A stretch of DNA of 64,000 nucleotides from Mycobacterium paraffinicum. Its GTDB lineage: Bacteria > Actinomycetota > Actinomycetes > Mycobacteriales > Mycobacteriaceae. This document shows positions 1 through 8,810 of the stretch, one piece after another. The notes beneath the pieces were generated by a model. That model made no database searches. It worked only from the letters and a program-made list of their open reading frames with translations, and was not told where the DNA came from. The DNA lies in the NCBI RefSeq assembly GCF_001907675.1, contig NZ_MPNT01000033.1, positions 1 to 64,000 on the forward strand. Direction: 5' to 3'. The position numbers were made by a program, and so were the translations under genes. Positions within the stretch are counted from its first letter, which is position 1; each line of letters starts with the position of its first letter.

Positions 1-127
1 TTCACCGTCACCACCGGGGCCCGCAGTTCCTGATCGACACGACGAACACGGGGTGGGTACTTTTATCCGGCCACCAGCGGATACCTCCACTTGGCCACCA
101 GTGGGTACTTTTTCATGGCCACGGACA
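1..127. mobile_element. Probable terminal segment of an IS21-type insertion element (partial)
   Basis: The left edge carries three tandem imperfect 24-bp repeats (53-124) directly upstream of a gene that has lost its 5' end. IS21-family elements are known to carry multiple terminal repeats that bind their transposase, so this is best read as one end of such an element with its istA/istB genes outside the window. No transposase coding sequence is recognisable in the first 50 bases. The exact terminus is uncertain; a CA dinucleotide near 126-127 fits the usual IS21 end. The family call is inferred from repeat architecture alone. Confidence 0.4.
53..124. repeat. Three tandem 24-bp imperfect repeats
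   Basis: Units lie at 53-76, 77-100 and 101-124. Units 1 and 3 both begin GTGGGTACTTTT and all three carry GGCCAC near their 3' ends. Unit 2 is the most diverged. The exact 24-bp period is seen directly. A role as transposase-binding repeats at an insertion sequence end is inference. Confidence 0.75.
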
Positions 128-320
128 ACCCATCGGTGTTATTTCGTTTGCCACAGTGGTCCACCTTGCCTACCCAACCCCGCCGGGGCCAGAGCCCGAG
201 TACAGCGTGACTTATCGCAAAGGCGGCCCAAAACACCCCACCGGAATCCTTCAGGATGGCCAAACCATCCCCACACGCGAAGGGATGATTTTCGTTGTCA
301 CAGCAACTGATAAGTCGTAG
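126..320 (+). pseudogene. 5'-truncated ubiquitin-like (multi-ubiquitin beta-grasp domain) protein
   Basis: The frame ending with TAG at 318-320 reads ...ISFATVVHLAYP, then EYSVTYRKGGP, GILQDGQTIPTREGMIFVV and a terminal TDKS. This pattern matches the C-terminal two thirds of the bacterial multi-ubiquitin beta-grasp domain: an LAYP helix, a YxVTYxxG strand, a GxLxxGxxxxxxxGMxFxV strand pair, and a DKS tail. The first beta hairpin is missing. Upstream the frame runs open into the 24-bp repeats of the insertion element without a credible start, so the gene was probably beheaded by insertion. A GTG at 156 could start only a 54-residue fragment. The frame overlaps the start of the downstream E1-like gene by 26 bases, typical of co-translated operon partners. 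The sequence pattern is clear; loss of function is inferred. Confidence 0.6.
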
Positions 321-1476
321 CCCTGACCTGTCCAGGCTTCGCGCCGATGGTTACAACATTGAGACCGAGGGAGCGTTCCTCATAGTCCGCGATGTCCCTT
401 ATCTCGGGCCCCGTCGCCGCATCGTTTCCGGCACGTTGGTCAAAGCTCTTACGCTGAGCGGTGACATTGCTGATTACCAGAACGACCATACAATTTTCCT
501 GGCCGGCCCGACCCCGCATGACTCAATGGGTAATCGATTGGACCGGGTGATTAACGCTAGTTCCCAACGTGAATTGTTACCAGGTGTCGTTGTCCACCAC
601 CTTCTCTCAAACAAGCCGGCAGGGGGGTTTGCGGACTATTACGACCTCGTAACCACCTATATAGCGGTGTTGTCGAAACATGCCGCCGCCTTCGACGAAA
701 CCGTCACGGCACAGACATTCCCAGTGGTTGTCCCTGACCATGAGGACCATAATCCCTTTGTCTACCTCGACACTGCTTCAGCACGTGCCGGCATTACCGC
801 GATCAACGCCAAGGTAGAAGGTCACCGTGTCGCCATCGTAGGACTCGGTGGCACCGGAGCGTATGTCCTCGACCTCGTCTCCAAGTCACCTGTCAGCCAG
901 ATACACCTTTATGACGGCGATCGATTGATGCAGCACAACGCATTTAGATACCCAGGAGCTGTCCCTCTTGACGTCATCGCAGCGAAGGTTTTGAAGGTTG
1001 ATTACTTCAGTGATCACTACACAACATTCCGACGGGGCATCACCCCGCACCCTGTATTCGTCGACGAATCAAACATCGGCGAACTGTTCGACATGGACTT
1101 CGTCTTTGTCGCGATCGATGACAATCCCAGCCGTGCCATGATCGCCGAGCGGCTGGAAGGCGCCGACGTCGCCTTCATCGACGTCGGTATGGGGATATAC
1201 CTAACTAGCGGCCGTATCGGCGCCCAACTGCGGACCACAAGCAGCCTGCCCGGCCACCGCGAACACCTCTGGGACAACCGCAAACGGCTTCCCATTACGG
1301 ACGGTGCAGACGATCTATACCAACAAAATATCCAGATTGCTGACCTCAATGCGATGAATGCAGCACTCGCCGTGAACCGATGGAAGCGCTATCTGGGTGT
1401 CTACGCCGACCTAAGCGGCGACCACCATCATCTCTACGTGACAGACTCCAACGACATTGTGAACGAGGATTTTTAA
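295..1476 (+). CDS. ThiF/E1-like adenylyltransferase with N-terminal E2-like domain, cysteine-free
   Basis: The protein has 393 residues. Residues 1 to about 140 form a globular region like the DUF6791/E2-like domain found in front of bacterial ThiF proteins (family recalled, not searched). Residues 165-390 are a ThiF/E1 fold with a nucleotide-binding GLGGTG at 183-188, an LYDGD acidic strand end near 205-209, and FVAIDDNPSR near 271-280. In E1-like enzymes this fold adenylates the C terminus of a ubiquitin-like partner. No cysteine occurs anywhere, so a canonical thioester relay is impossible. A TTG start at 295 is used: the frame is closed by a stop at 286-288, and a purine-rich GAAGGGA sits about 10 bases upstream. 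It overlaps the ubiquitin-like gene before it and touches the DUF6527-like gene after it. Base composition is less GC-rich than in the flanking mycobacterial genes, suggesting transfer. Confidence 0.75.
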   Translation: MSQQLISRSPDLSRLRADGYNIETEGAFLIVRDVPYLGPRRRIVSGTLVKALTLSGDIADYQNDHTIFLAGPTPHDSMGNRLDRVINASSQRELLPGVVVHHLLSNKPAGGFADYYDLVTTYIAVLSKHAAAFDETVTAQTFPVVVPDHEDHNPFVYLDTASARAGITAINAKVEGHRVAIVGLGGTGAYVLDLVSKSPVSQIHLYDGDRLMQHNAFRYPGAVPLDVIAAKVLKVDYFSDHYTTFRRGITPHPVFVDESNIGELFDMDFVFVAIDDNPSRAMIAERLEGADVAFIDVGMGIYLTSGRIGAQLRTTSSLPGHREHLWDNRKRLPITDGADDLYQQNIQIADLNAMNAALAVNRWKRYLGVYADLSGDHHHLYVTDSNDIVNEDF

Positions 1477-1910
1477 TGTCCGCCATCTACCGCTTTGCCC
1501 ACACGTTCACAGATGTCGTGCCGGCGGAGATCGAAGAAGGCATTCTTTATGTATCGCTCCAATACGCACTGATAGTCCATCTTTGCGCATGTGGGTGCCG
1601 AACGAAAGTCGTATGCAATCTCGACCCGGCTGACTATGCACTGGCGTTCGACGGCGAGTCAATCACCATCTGGCCATCGATCGGCAACTGGGATTTCTAC
1701 TGTCGGTCGCACTACAACATTCAGTGCAGCTACGTACGGTGGGTGCCTCAGATGAGTCATCCTGAGGTCACCGCGGCGCGTGTAGCCGCCAGAAGAGCGA
1801 AAAAACAGAAATCTCTATCTGCTGTTCTACCGATAGCCTGGCGCTCTTCGATCCTTAACCAGGCCGCGTCGGCGCGCGTGTTATGGCGACGGCTGGCAGC
1901 GCACTGGTGA
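1476..1910 (+). CDS. DUF6527-like zinc-binding protein of ubiquitin-like operon
   Basis: A 144-residue protein starting at an ATG that shares one base with the stop of the E1-like gene (TAATG), so translation is probably coupled. It shows the pattern of DUF6527 proteins that accompany bacterial multi-ubiquitin/E1 operons: a YVSLQYALIVHLCACGCR segment with Cys37, Cys39 and Cys41, WPSIGNW near 66-72, then YCRSHY with Cys76 and His79. The Cys/His set suggests a zinc site. The C-terminal 40 residues are Arg/Ala-rich and not recognisable. The longer open frame beginning at 1380 lies inside the E1-like gene and is not used. The biochemical role is not established; a processing or accessory role in the conjugation pathway is inferred from linkage only. 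Confidence 0.65.
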   Translation: MSAIYRFAHTFTDVVPAEIEEGILYVSLQYALIVHLCACGCRTKVVCNLDPADYALAFDGESITIWPSIGNWDFYCRSHYNIQCSYVRWVPQMSHPEVTAARVAARRAKKQKSLSAVLPIAWRSSILNQAASARVLWRRLAAHW

Positions 1911-2298
1911 TGGCATTTGCTGTTACGTGCGAATCGCGAGTTCAGCAGGTCAGCCCCCCAGCCGATGCGGTACACCCTTCCGAATGGCCGGTGGCGGGGC
2001 CCGTTGACGCCGCTCAATCAGACGGTCGCGCCGGCTGCGAGTTGGCCGCTGCAGAGCGCGACTGATTAGCGAAACGCGGCTCGTCGGCAACCAACAATGC
2101 CCAGCAACGGACGCTCAAGGCGACGCAGCAGGAATCGGTGACCGCTGACCTGCATCCACGTAGCCGGCCGACCCGGCACTGATCCCCCAACCCCCGTACT
2201 TCCTGGGCACACGGTAAGGCGGCCGGCCGCGCGGCCACTTAACTCATCCACAGGTCAGCGAACTTTCGAACCGTGCTTAGGGTAGGTAAAGTTACGGC
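1911..2298. other. Gene-free stretch before the cutinase gene
   Basis: No coding sequence is supportable here. Short open frames on both strands lack family features and plausible starts. It probably contains the 3' flank of the ubiquitin-like island and the promoter of the downstream cutinase gene. Just before the GTG at 2299 lies TAGGGTAGGTAAAG, a possible -10 or ribosome-binding area, but no convincing -35/-10 pair can be named. Confidence 0.5.
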
Positions 2299-3147
2299 GT
2301 GTTCTCCCACCGCTTAGGTCGCTGGGTGGGCCCGGGGGTTTCTGCAGTGGTTACCGCCGCCGGCCTGCTGTTGTCCCCCGCCGCGACGCCGACAGCCTCC
2401 GCGTTCGACTGCCCGGACGTCGAGGTGATCTTCGCGCGCGGCACCAACGAGCCCCCCGGCCTGGGCCGGGTCGGCGACGCCTTGGTGGACTCGCTGCGCC
2501 AGCAGACCGGCCTGAACATCCTGCCCTACGGCGTGAACTACGCCGCCAGCAAGCTGCAGCTGCACGGCGGCGACGGCGCCAACGACACCATCGACCGCGT
2601 CAAGAAGAGCGTGGAAACGTGCCCCAACACCAAGATCGTGCTGGGCGGCTACTCGCAGGGCGCGTCGGTGATGGACATCGTGGCCGGCGTCCCGATCGGC
2701 GGCATCAGCTGGGGCAACAAGCTGCCCGAGCAGTACGCCAACAACATCGCGGCCGTCGTCACGTTCGGTGACGTGGCCGACCGCGCCGGCGGCACGCTGC
2801 CCACTCAGAGCGCGCTGCTGGGCTCGAAGGCCGCCGACTACTGCAACCCCAACGACCCGATCTGCCACGCCGGCCCCGGCAACGAGTGGAGCGGACACAC
2901 CGAGGGCTACGTCCCGGTCTACACCACCCAGGCCGCCGCGTTCGTCGCCCAGAAACTGGCCGCCTTGAGCCCGTCCAGCCCCGCGTTCGGCCCGCCGCTG
3001 GGCCCCGTTCCCCCCGGCGCCACGCCGTCACCGGTCTACGGTCAGCAGACCCCGCCCGGGTCGCCGCCGTCGATCCACGGCGGAACCGACCCCGCGCCCA
3101 CGCCGGCCGCGCCGACCACGGTCACTCCGCAAGCTCCTCTCGTCTGA
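2299..3147 (+). CDS. cut3: Secreted cutinase-family serine esterase with proline-rich tail
   Basis: The protein has 282 residues. A signal peptide with hydrophobic core at about 14-27 ends near ASA (33-35). The alpha/beta-hydrolase cutinase domain spans about 37-222. Catalytic residues are visible: the GYSQG nucleophile elbow (Ser119), Asp186 in NPNDPIC and His200 in SGHTEGY. Cys38/Cys108 and Cys182/Cys189 are placed for the two usual disulfides. Mycobacterial cutinase-like proteins are exported lipases or esterases acting on acyl esters and phospholipids. Residues 225-282 form a Pro-rich, low-complexity tail that ordinary cutinases lack, possibly a cell-wall spacer. A second cutinase gene follows in tandem, and position beside truA matches M. 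tuberculosis cut3-cut4 (recalled), so the symbol is by synteny. The GTG start fits the signal peptide. Confidence 0.85.
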   Translation: MFSHRLGRWVGPGVSAVVTAAGLLLSPAATPTASAFDCPDVEVIFARGTNEPPGLGRVGDALVDSLRQQTGLNILPYGVNYAASKLQLHGGDGANDTIDRVKKSVETCPNTKIVLGGYSQGASVMDIVAGVPIGGISWGNKLPEQYANNIAAVVTFGDVADRAGGTLPTQSALLGSKAADYCNPNDPICHAGPGNEWSGHTEGYVPVYTTQAAAFVAQKLAALSPSSPAFGPPLGPVPPGATPSPVYGQQTPPGSPPSIHGGTDPAPTPAAPTTVTPQAPLV

Positions 3148-3189
3148 ATCGTTACCCGCCCGCGACCAACGCGCCCCTAACATCGTGGG

Positions 3190-3825
3190 GTGCGGCTCAT
3201 TCCACTGACGCTGGGCGCGGGGCTCCTCGCGGGCGCCGCGATAGTGGTTGCTCCCCAACTGCTTCCGCGGGCCTTCGCCTCCTGCCCCGGCGTCGAGGTG
3301 GTCTTCGCCCGCGGCACCGACGAGCCGCCCGGCGTCGGTAAGGTCGGCGGCGCCTTCGTCAACGCGCTGCGCCAGCAGACTTCCAAAAGCGTTGGCTCCT
3401 ACGGGGTGAACTACCCGGCCAACAAGGACTTCCTCGCCGCGGCCGACGGCGCCAACGACGCCAGCAACCACATCCAGCAGATGGCCGGCAACTGCCCCAA
3501 CACCAAGCTGGTGCTCGGCGGCTATTCGCAGGGTGCGGCCGTCGTCGACATCGTCACGGCCGCACCGCTACCCGGGCTCGGCTTCCGCCAGCCGCTGCCG
3601 CCCGCGGCCGCCGATCACGTGGCCGCCGTCGCCCTGTTCGGCAACCCGTCCGCCCGGGCGGGTCAGCTGATGAGCGCCCTGACCCCGGAATTCGGTGGCA
3701 AGACCATCGACCTGTGCAACCCGGGCGACCCGATCTGCTCGAGCGGCACCCGCTGGGCGTCCCACCTGAGTTACGTGCCCGGATTGACCAACCAGGCCGC
3801 GAATTTCGTCGCCCGCCGCGTCTAG
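3190..3825 (+). CDS. cut4: Secreted cutinase-family serine esterase
   Basis: The protein has 211 residues from a GTG start. The signal peptide is about residues 1-30 (hydrophobic core 8-22, cleavage near AFA). A compact cutinase domain follows with GYSQG at 111-115 (Ser113), Asp180 in CNPGDPIC and His192 in ASHLSY. Cysteines 32/102 and 176/183 match the two conserved disulfides. It is the tandem paralogue of the upstream gene and shares long identical blocks such as GGYSQGA and the EVxFARGT strand, but it lacks the Pro-rich tail. It probably hydrolyses lipid or phospholipid esters outside the membrane. It converges on truA, with a small hairpin between the two stops. The symbol is by synteny with M. 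tuberculosis cut4. Confidence 0.85.
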   Translation: MRLIPLTLGAGLLAGAAIVVAPQLLPRAFASCPGVEVVFARGTDEPPGVGKVGGAFVNALRQQTSKSVGSYGVNYPANKDFLAAADGANDASNHIQQMAGNCPNTKLVLGGYSQGAAVVDIVTAAPLPGLGFRQPLPPAAADHVAAVALFGNPSARAGQLMSALTPEFGGKTIDLCNPGDPICSSGTRWASHLSYVPGLTNQAANFVARRV

Positions 3826-3882
3826 CGCCGGTTGACTGTGGGTGGTATGCACGAAGATTCCTCGAAAGCCGTGCAAAGCCCC

Positions 3883-3898
3883 CACGCTCGGCGTGTTT
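3883..3898 (+). terminator. Candidate short hairpin terminator between cut4 and truA
   Basis: CACGC (3883-3887), a TCG loop and GCGTG (3891-3895) form a perfect 5-bp stem followed by TTT, lying between the convergent stops of the cutinase gene and truA. The stem is short and the T run only three bases, so it is weak as an intrinsic terminator. Confidence 0.3.
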
Positions 3899-4748
3899 AG
3901 CGGGTGCGCAGGTCCCGGGTGACCAGGTTGCGCGCCTCCAGCTGGTCGTCGGGCGGATAGTCGACGCTCACCAGCGTCAGCCCGTGCGGCGGTGCGGCCG
4001 CGTAGTCGCTGGATCGGCTTGTGGCGCTGAGCAATTCGCGGCACCAGGAAACCGGTCGCCGGTGCTCACCCACGGCCAGCAGCGCTCCGACCAACGAGCG
4101 CACCATCGACCAGCAGAACGCGTCGGCGGTGACGTGCGCGGTGATCAGGTCGCCCTCGCGCGACCAGTCCAGGCGCTGCAGGTCGCGGATGGTGGTGGCG
4201 TTCGGGCGATGCCGGCAGAACCCGGCGAAGTCGTGCAGCCCCACCAGGTCTCGCGAGGCGGCGGCCATCGCGTCGACGTCCAGCGGCCGCGGCCAGGCGG
4301 TGACGTAGCGGGCCAGCTGCGGCTGCGCCCCGTAGGGGGCGGTCGACAGTCGATACACATAATGGCGCCGCAGCGCCGAGAACCGGGCGTCGAAACCCGC
4401 TGGGGCCCGGGTGATGTCGAGCACCCGGACATCGGTGGGCAGGAACCGGCCGAGCCGACGGATCAGCGGCACGAATTCCGCCTCGCCGGTATGGGGTGAG
4501 CGCGGGTAGGCCTTCGGCAGCGCGGCCAGGGGCACATCGACGTGGGCCACCTGACCGGTGGCGTGGACCCCGGTGTCGGTGCGTCCGGCCGCCCGCAGCC
4601 GCACGGGCGTGCGGAAGACGGTCGTCAGCGCCTCGTCGAGAACTCCCGCGACGGTACGCTGACCCGCCTGCGCCGCCCAGCCCGCGAAACTCGTTCCGTC
4701 ATAGGCGATGTCGAGCCGCAGACGGAGCTGAGAATCCGAGTCGTTAAC
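3897..4748 (-). CDS. truA: tRNA pseudouridine(38-40) synthase TruA
   Basis: TruA isomerises uridines 38-40 in the anticodon arm of many tRNAs. The conserved N terminus [15 protein letters not shown], the catalytic [10 protein letters not shown] segment with its Asp, and the C-terminal HHF-equivalent region ([15 protein letters not shown]) are all present. It is the last gene of the alpha operon, overlapping the rplQ stop. The start is a problem: no ATG, GTG or TTG occurs in frame between the rplQ tail and the conserved N terminus. The first such codon (GTG at 4604) would delete about 40 conserved residues. Codons before LRLDIAYDG read GTT-AAC-GAC-TCG. A rare start codon or translation coupled to the rplQ stop is the likely explanation, so the given upper boundary is approximate. 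Confidence 0.85.
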   Translation of the reverse strand, partial: VNDSDSQLRLRLDIAYDGTSFAGWAAQAGQRTVAGVLDEALTTVFRTPVRLRAAGRTDTGVHATGQVAHVDVPLAALPKAYPRSPHTGEAEFVPLIRRLGRFLPTDVRVLDITRAPAGFDARFSALRRHYVYRLSTAPYGAQPQLARYVTAWPRPLDVDAMAAASRDLVGLHDFAGFCRHRPNATTIRDLQRLDWSREGDLITAHVTADAFCWSMVRSLVGALLAVGEHRRPVSWCRELLSATSRSSDYAAAPPHGLTLVSVDYPPDDQLEARNLVTRDLRTR

Positions 4749-5373
4749 TCTCGTCAGCCTCGTCGGCCTCTTCGGCCTTCTCGGCCTCGGCCCGCGCCTC
4801 GATGGCCTCGTCGTGCTTTTCCTCGGCGGCAGCCTCGGCCTCCGTGACCTCTGGCTCCTTGGCCTCGGCCTCGCCCGGCTCGGTCACCTCTTCGGCCGTC
4901 GGGCCGACGGCTTCGGAGGGCTCGACCGCCGCCTGAGGCGCCGCCGCCGCCACGGGCGCGTCGGCCTTCTTGGTCGCCTTCACCCGGCGCGCCCGGTCGG
5001 CCTCGGAGGTCACCGTCTTCTCCAGCACCAGCTGGATCACGGCCATCGGCGCGTTGTCGCCCTTGCGGGGCTCCACCTTGATGATGCGGGTGTAGCCGCC
5101 GTTGCGGTCGGCGAAGAACGGCCCGATCTCGTCGAACAGCTTGTGCACGACGTCCTTGTCGCGGATCTTCTTGAGCACCTCGCGGCGGTTGTGCAGCGTG
5201 CCCTTCTTAGCGTGCGTGATCAGCTTTTCCGCGTACGGGCGCAACGCCCGCGCCTTCGGCTCGGTCGTCTTGATCTGGTTGTGCTCGAACAGCGACGTGG
5301 CCAGGTTGGCCAGCAGCGCCTTCTGGTGCGAAGACGACCCGCCGAGGCGAGGACCCTTGGTGGGCTTGGGCAT
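4744..5373 (-). CDS. rplQ: 50S ribosomal protein L17 with long acidic tail
   Basis: The protein has 209 residues. Residues 1-120 are the L17 fold ([17 protein letters not shown], then [18 protein letters not shown]), which sits near the exit tunnel of the large subunit. Residues from about 125 on are an Ala/Glu-rich low-complexity extension (many EAE/EEA repeats) absent from E. coli L17 (127 residues) but usual in mycobacteria. It lies between rpoA and truA in the alpha operon, in the standard order. Confidence 0.97.
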   Translation of the reverse strand: MPKPTKGPRLGGSSSHQKALLANLATSLFEHNQIKTTEPKARALRPYAEKLITHAKKGTLHNRREVLKKIRDKDVVHKLFDEIGPFFADRNGGYTRIIKVEPRKGDNAPMAVIQLVLEKTVTSEADRARRVKATKKADAPVAAAAPQAAVEPSEAVGPTAEEVTEPGEAEAKEPEVTEAEAAAEEKHDEAIEARAEAEKAEEADEADES

Positions 5374-5436
5374 TGCGCTATCTCCTAAGTGGGGCCGGCC
5401 CCCGTATCAGGTAGGGCCGGGACGGACTTCTTTTGG

Positions 5437-6510
<1,074 letters not shown>

Positions 6511-6556
6511 CTATTTGATGCCGTTGAGGTTCCGAGCCGGGCGGCCCGAAAGTCTT

Positions 6557-7162
6557 TTACTTCGAGTAGAACTCGACGATCAGCTGCTCGGCGAGCGGCA
6601 CGTCGATCTGCGCCCGCTCGGGCAGCTGGTGGATCAGGATGCGCTGGCGCTCCCCGACCACCTGCAGCCAGCTCGGGATCGGGCGGTCACCCGCCGTCTC
6701 CCGGGCGATCTGGAACGGCACGGTGTTCAGCGAGCCCTCGCGCACGTCGATGATGTCGTACTGCGACACCCGGTAGCTGGGCACGTTGACGTGCACGCCG
6801 TTGACGCTGAAGTGGCCGTGGCTGACCAGCTGGCGGGCCATCCGGCGCGTGCGGGCGAGCCCGGCGCGGTAGACGACGTTGTCCAGCCGGCTCTCGAGGA
6901 TGCGCAGCAGTTCCTCACCGGTCTTGCCGGGCTGCCGCGTGGCCTCTTCGTAGTAGCGGCGGAACTGCTTTTCCATCACGCCGTAGGTGAAGCGGGCCTT
7001 CTGCTTCTCCTGCAGCTGCTGCAGGTATTCGCTTTCCTTGATCCGCGCGCGGCCGTGCTGGCCGGGTGGGTAGGGACGCTTCTCGAACGCCTGGTCGCCC
7101 CCGACCAGGTCGGTGCGCAGCCGGCGCGACTTGCGGGTGATGGGTCCGGTGTAACGAGCCAT
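6557..7162 (-). CDS. rpsD: 30S ribosomal protein S4
   Basis: The protein has 201 residues, matching mycobacterial S4. It begins MARYTGPITRKSRRL and carries the S4 RNA-binding domain around residues 90-155 (RLDNVVYRAGLA, then RQLVSHGHFSVNG). The N-terminal zinc cysteines of some S4 proteins are absent, so it is the zinc-free type. S4 nucleates assembly of the small subunit body. It sits between rpsK and rpoA as in other actinobacterial alpha operons. Confidence 0.98.
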   Translation of the reverse strand: MARYTGPITRKSRRLRTDLVGGDQAFEKRPYPPGQHGRARIKESEYLQQLQEKQKARFTYGVMEKQFRRYYEEATRQPGKTGEELLRILESRLDNVVYRAGLARTRRMARQLVSHGHFSVNGVHVNVPSYRVSQYDIIDVREGSLNTVPFQIARETAGDRPIPSWLQVVGERQRILIHQLPERAQIDVPLAEQLIVEFYSK

Positions 7163-7172
7163 TTCTTTCTAC

Positions 7173-7589
7173 CTAGACCCTTCTACGCTTCGGCGGACGG
7201 CAGCCGTTGTGGGGCTGGGGGGTGACGTCGGAGATCGCGCCGACCTCGAGGCCCGCGGCCTGCAGCGAGCGGATCGCCGTCTCCCGGCCCGAGCCCGGGC
7301 CCTTGACGAACACGTCGACCTTGCGCACGCCGTGCTCCTGCGCCTTGCGCGCCGCGTTCTCGGCGGCCAGCTGAGCGGCGAACGGGGTCGACTTCCGCGA
7401 GCCCTTGAAGCCGACGTGGCCCGACGACGCCCAGGCGATGACGTTGCCCTGGGGGTCGGTGATGCTCACGATCGTGTTGTTGAAGGTGCTCTTGATGTGG
7501 GCGGCACCGTGCGGGATGTTCTTCTTTTCCCGCTTGCGGGTCTTCTGCCCCTTCTTGGGGGCAGAGGCTGCCTTCTTGGCTGGTGGCAT
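7173..7589 (-). CDS. rpsK: 30S ribosomal protein S11
   Basis: The protein has 138 residues with a Lys-rich N-terminal extension ([20 protein letters not shown]), then the S11 core: [29 protein letters not shown], and the C-terminal [19 protein letters not shown]11 lies on the platform of the small subunit and contacts mRNA near the E site. It is separated from rpsM by only 6 bases. Confidence 0.98.
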   Translation of the reverse strand: MPPAKKAASAPKKGQKTRKREKKNIPHGAAHIKSTFNNTIVSITDPQGNVIAWASSGHVGFKGSRKSTPFAAQLAAENAARKAQEHGVRKVDVFVKGPGSGRETAIRSLQAAGLEVGAISDVTPQPHNGCRPPKRRRV

Positions 7590-7595
7590 GGGCGA

Positions 7596-7970
7596 TTACC
7601 TGGCCTTCTTCTTGCCGGCGATGGTGCGCTTCGGGCCCTTGCGGGTGCGCGCATTGGTCTTGGTCCGCTGGCCGCGCACCGGCAGGCCGCGGCGGTGCCG
7701 CAGGCCCTGGTAGCAGCCGATCTCGATCTTGCGGCGAATGTCGGCCTGCACCTCGCGGCGCAGGTCACCCTCAACCTTGAGGTTCGCTTCGATGTAGTCA
7801 CGCAAGTGGGTCAGCTGGTCGTCGGTCAGGTCCCTGGTGCGCAGGTCCTTGTCGATCCCCGTAGCTGCCAGGATCTCGTTCGACCGGGTACGGCCGACGC
7901 CGAAGATGTACGTCAGCGCGATCTCCATCCGCTTGTCGCGCGGCAGATCGACGCCTACTAGTCGAGCCAT
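7596..7970 (-). CDS. rpsM: 30S ribosomal protein S13
   Basis: The protein has 124 residues, full length for the family. It begins [26 protein letters not shown], with the C-terminal basic tail [20 protein letters not shown] that reaches towards the P-site tRNA and S19. The upstream spacer to rpmJ (about 210 bases) is unusually long for this operon and contains a hairpin and a palindromic intergenic repeat. Confidence 0.98.
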   Translation of the reverse strand: MARLVGVDLPRDKRMEIALTYIFGVGRTRSNEILAATGIDKDLRTRDLTDDQLTHLRDYIEANLKVEGDLRREVQADIRRKIEIGCYQGLRHRRGLPVRGQRTKTNARTRKGPKRTIAGKKKAR

Positions 7971-8065
7971 AGGTGGCGTTTCCTCTTTTTCTATGCGGAG
8001 GTCTAATCCCAGCCCGTTCCCGCTCCAAGATTTGGGGCGGGGCCCGGCCTCCGTCCGGGCGTGAT

Positions 8066-8082
8066 GAACGGCCTATCCGTTC
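8066..8082. repeat. Perfect 6-bp inverted repeat in the rpmJ-rpsM spacer
   Basis: GAACGG and CCGTTC flank a 5-base loop in the leader between rpmJ and rpsM. On the transcript this would be a small hairpin upstream of the rpsM ribosome-binding site. A role in internal regulation or processing is only a possibility. Confidence 0.35.
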
Positions 8083-8134
8083 AGTGGTGCTGGGAGGTCA
8101 TCATTCAGTTGTTCAGCGGGTGGGCTCGGTACAT

Positions 8135-8180
8135 GGCGGCGACCCGCTGCGCCCGGCTACGCCGAGCTTGCGATCGCCGC
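8135..8180. repeat. Palindromic intergenic repeat, copy 1
   Basis: The element begins GGCGGCGACCCGCTGCGCCC and ends GCTTGCGATCGCCGC, with complementary GGCGGCGA and GATCGCCGC ends that allow a long hairpin. A second, longer copy occurs at 43929-43997 with the same ends. Its right end runs into the rpmJ stop codon. It resembles a dispersed intergenic repeat I recall from M. avium-complex genomes (not verified). Confidence 0.6.
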
Positions 8181-8293
8181 TAGCCCTGGCGCTGCTTGTG
8201 GCGCGGATCGGAGCAGATCACCATGACCCGCCCATGCCGACGGATCACCCTGCACTTGTCACAGATTGGCTTGACGCTCGGGTTCACCTTCAC
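8180..8293 (-). CDS. rpmJ: 50S ribosomal protein L36, zinc-binding form
   Basis: A 37-residue protein from a GTG start, reading [19 protein letters not shown] and ending DPRHKQRQG. Cys11, Cys14, Cys27 and His32 make the zinc ribbon, so this is the zinc-containing (C+) type. It is preceded by infA (40-base spacer), the standard order. The stop codon lies at the end of the palindromic repeat described at 8135-8180. Confidence 0.97.
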
Positions 8294-8333
8294 GGCTGTT
8301 CGATCCTGTTCTTTCTCGTTGTCTGATGCGGGC

Positions 8334-8555
8334 TTACTTGTACCGGTACACGATGCGGCCCCGGGACAGGTCGTAGGGAGACAGCTCCACCACCACCCGG
8401 TCCTCGGGCAGGATGCGGATGTAGTGCTGCCGCATCTTGCCGCTGATGTGGGCGAGCACCTTGTGACCGTTCTCCAGCTCAATGCGGAACATCGCATTGG
8501 GCAGGGGCTCGACCACGCGGCCCTCGACCTCTATGGCACCGTCCTTCTTGGCCAT
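8334..8555 (-). CDS. infA: Translation initiation factor IF-1
   Basis: The protein has 73 residues with a full S1-like OB fold: [21 protein letters not shown], then [18 protein letters not shown] and [15 protein letters not shown]-1 binds the A site of the 30S subunit during initiation. It is the first gene of this operon segment; the about 255 bases upstream to the divergent response-regulator gene must hold its promoter. In most actinobacteria map precedes infA; here map lies about 31.5 kb away. Confidence 0.98.
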
Positions 8556-8810
8556 AACTTTTCAGCAATCCTCGTCTTTGGTTTCGTATCCTTTTATGTG
8601 CGCCCTTGCCGGCGCAGCATTCGCCCGACTAGAAACGTGAGCCGGTTACAGGAAATTCCTCAGACAGGGCACGCAAAGAGTCGGCGCGGATGACGCACCG
8701 TTGTCCCACGATACCTGGTCAGGCCCGTTGACCCAAAATCGCCGGCAGCGAAATCCGGCCGGCCTCCTCGACCTGCCGCCGGGGCGCTGACGAGGGCATA
8801 CTTAACCCCA

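Noticed and set aside
1883..2238. Short frames on both strands between the DUF6527-like gene and the cutinase
   Set aside because: No conserved motif, no convincing ribosome-binding site, mutually overlapping; better treated as intergenic.
5392..5403. Palindrome GGGGCCGGCCCC in the rplQ-rpoA spacer
   Set aside because: Perfect but without loop or T run and easily produced by GC-rich DNA. No function can be supported.
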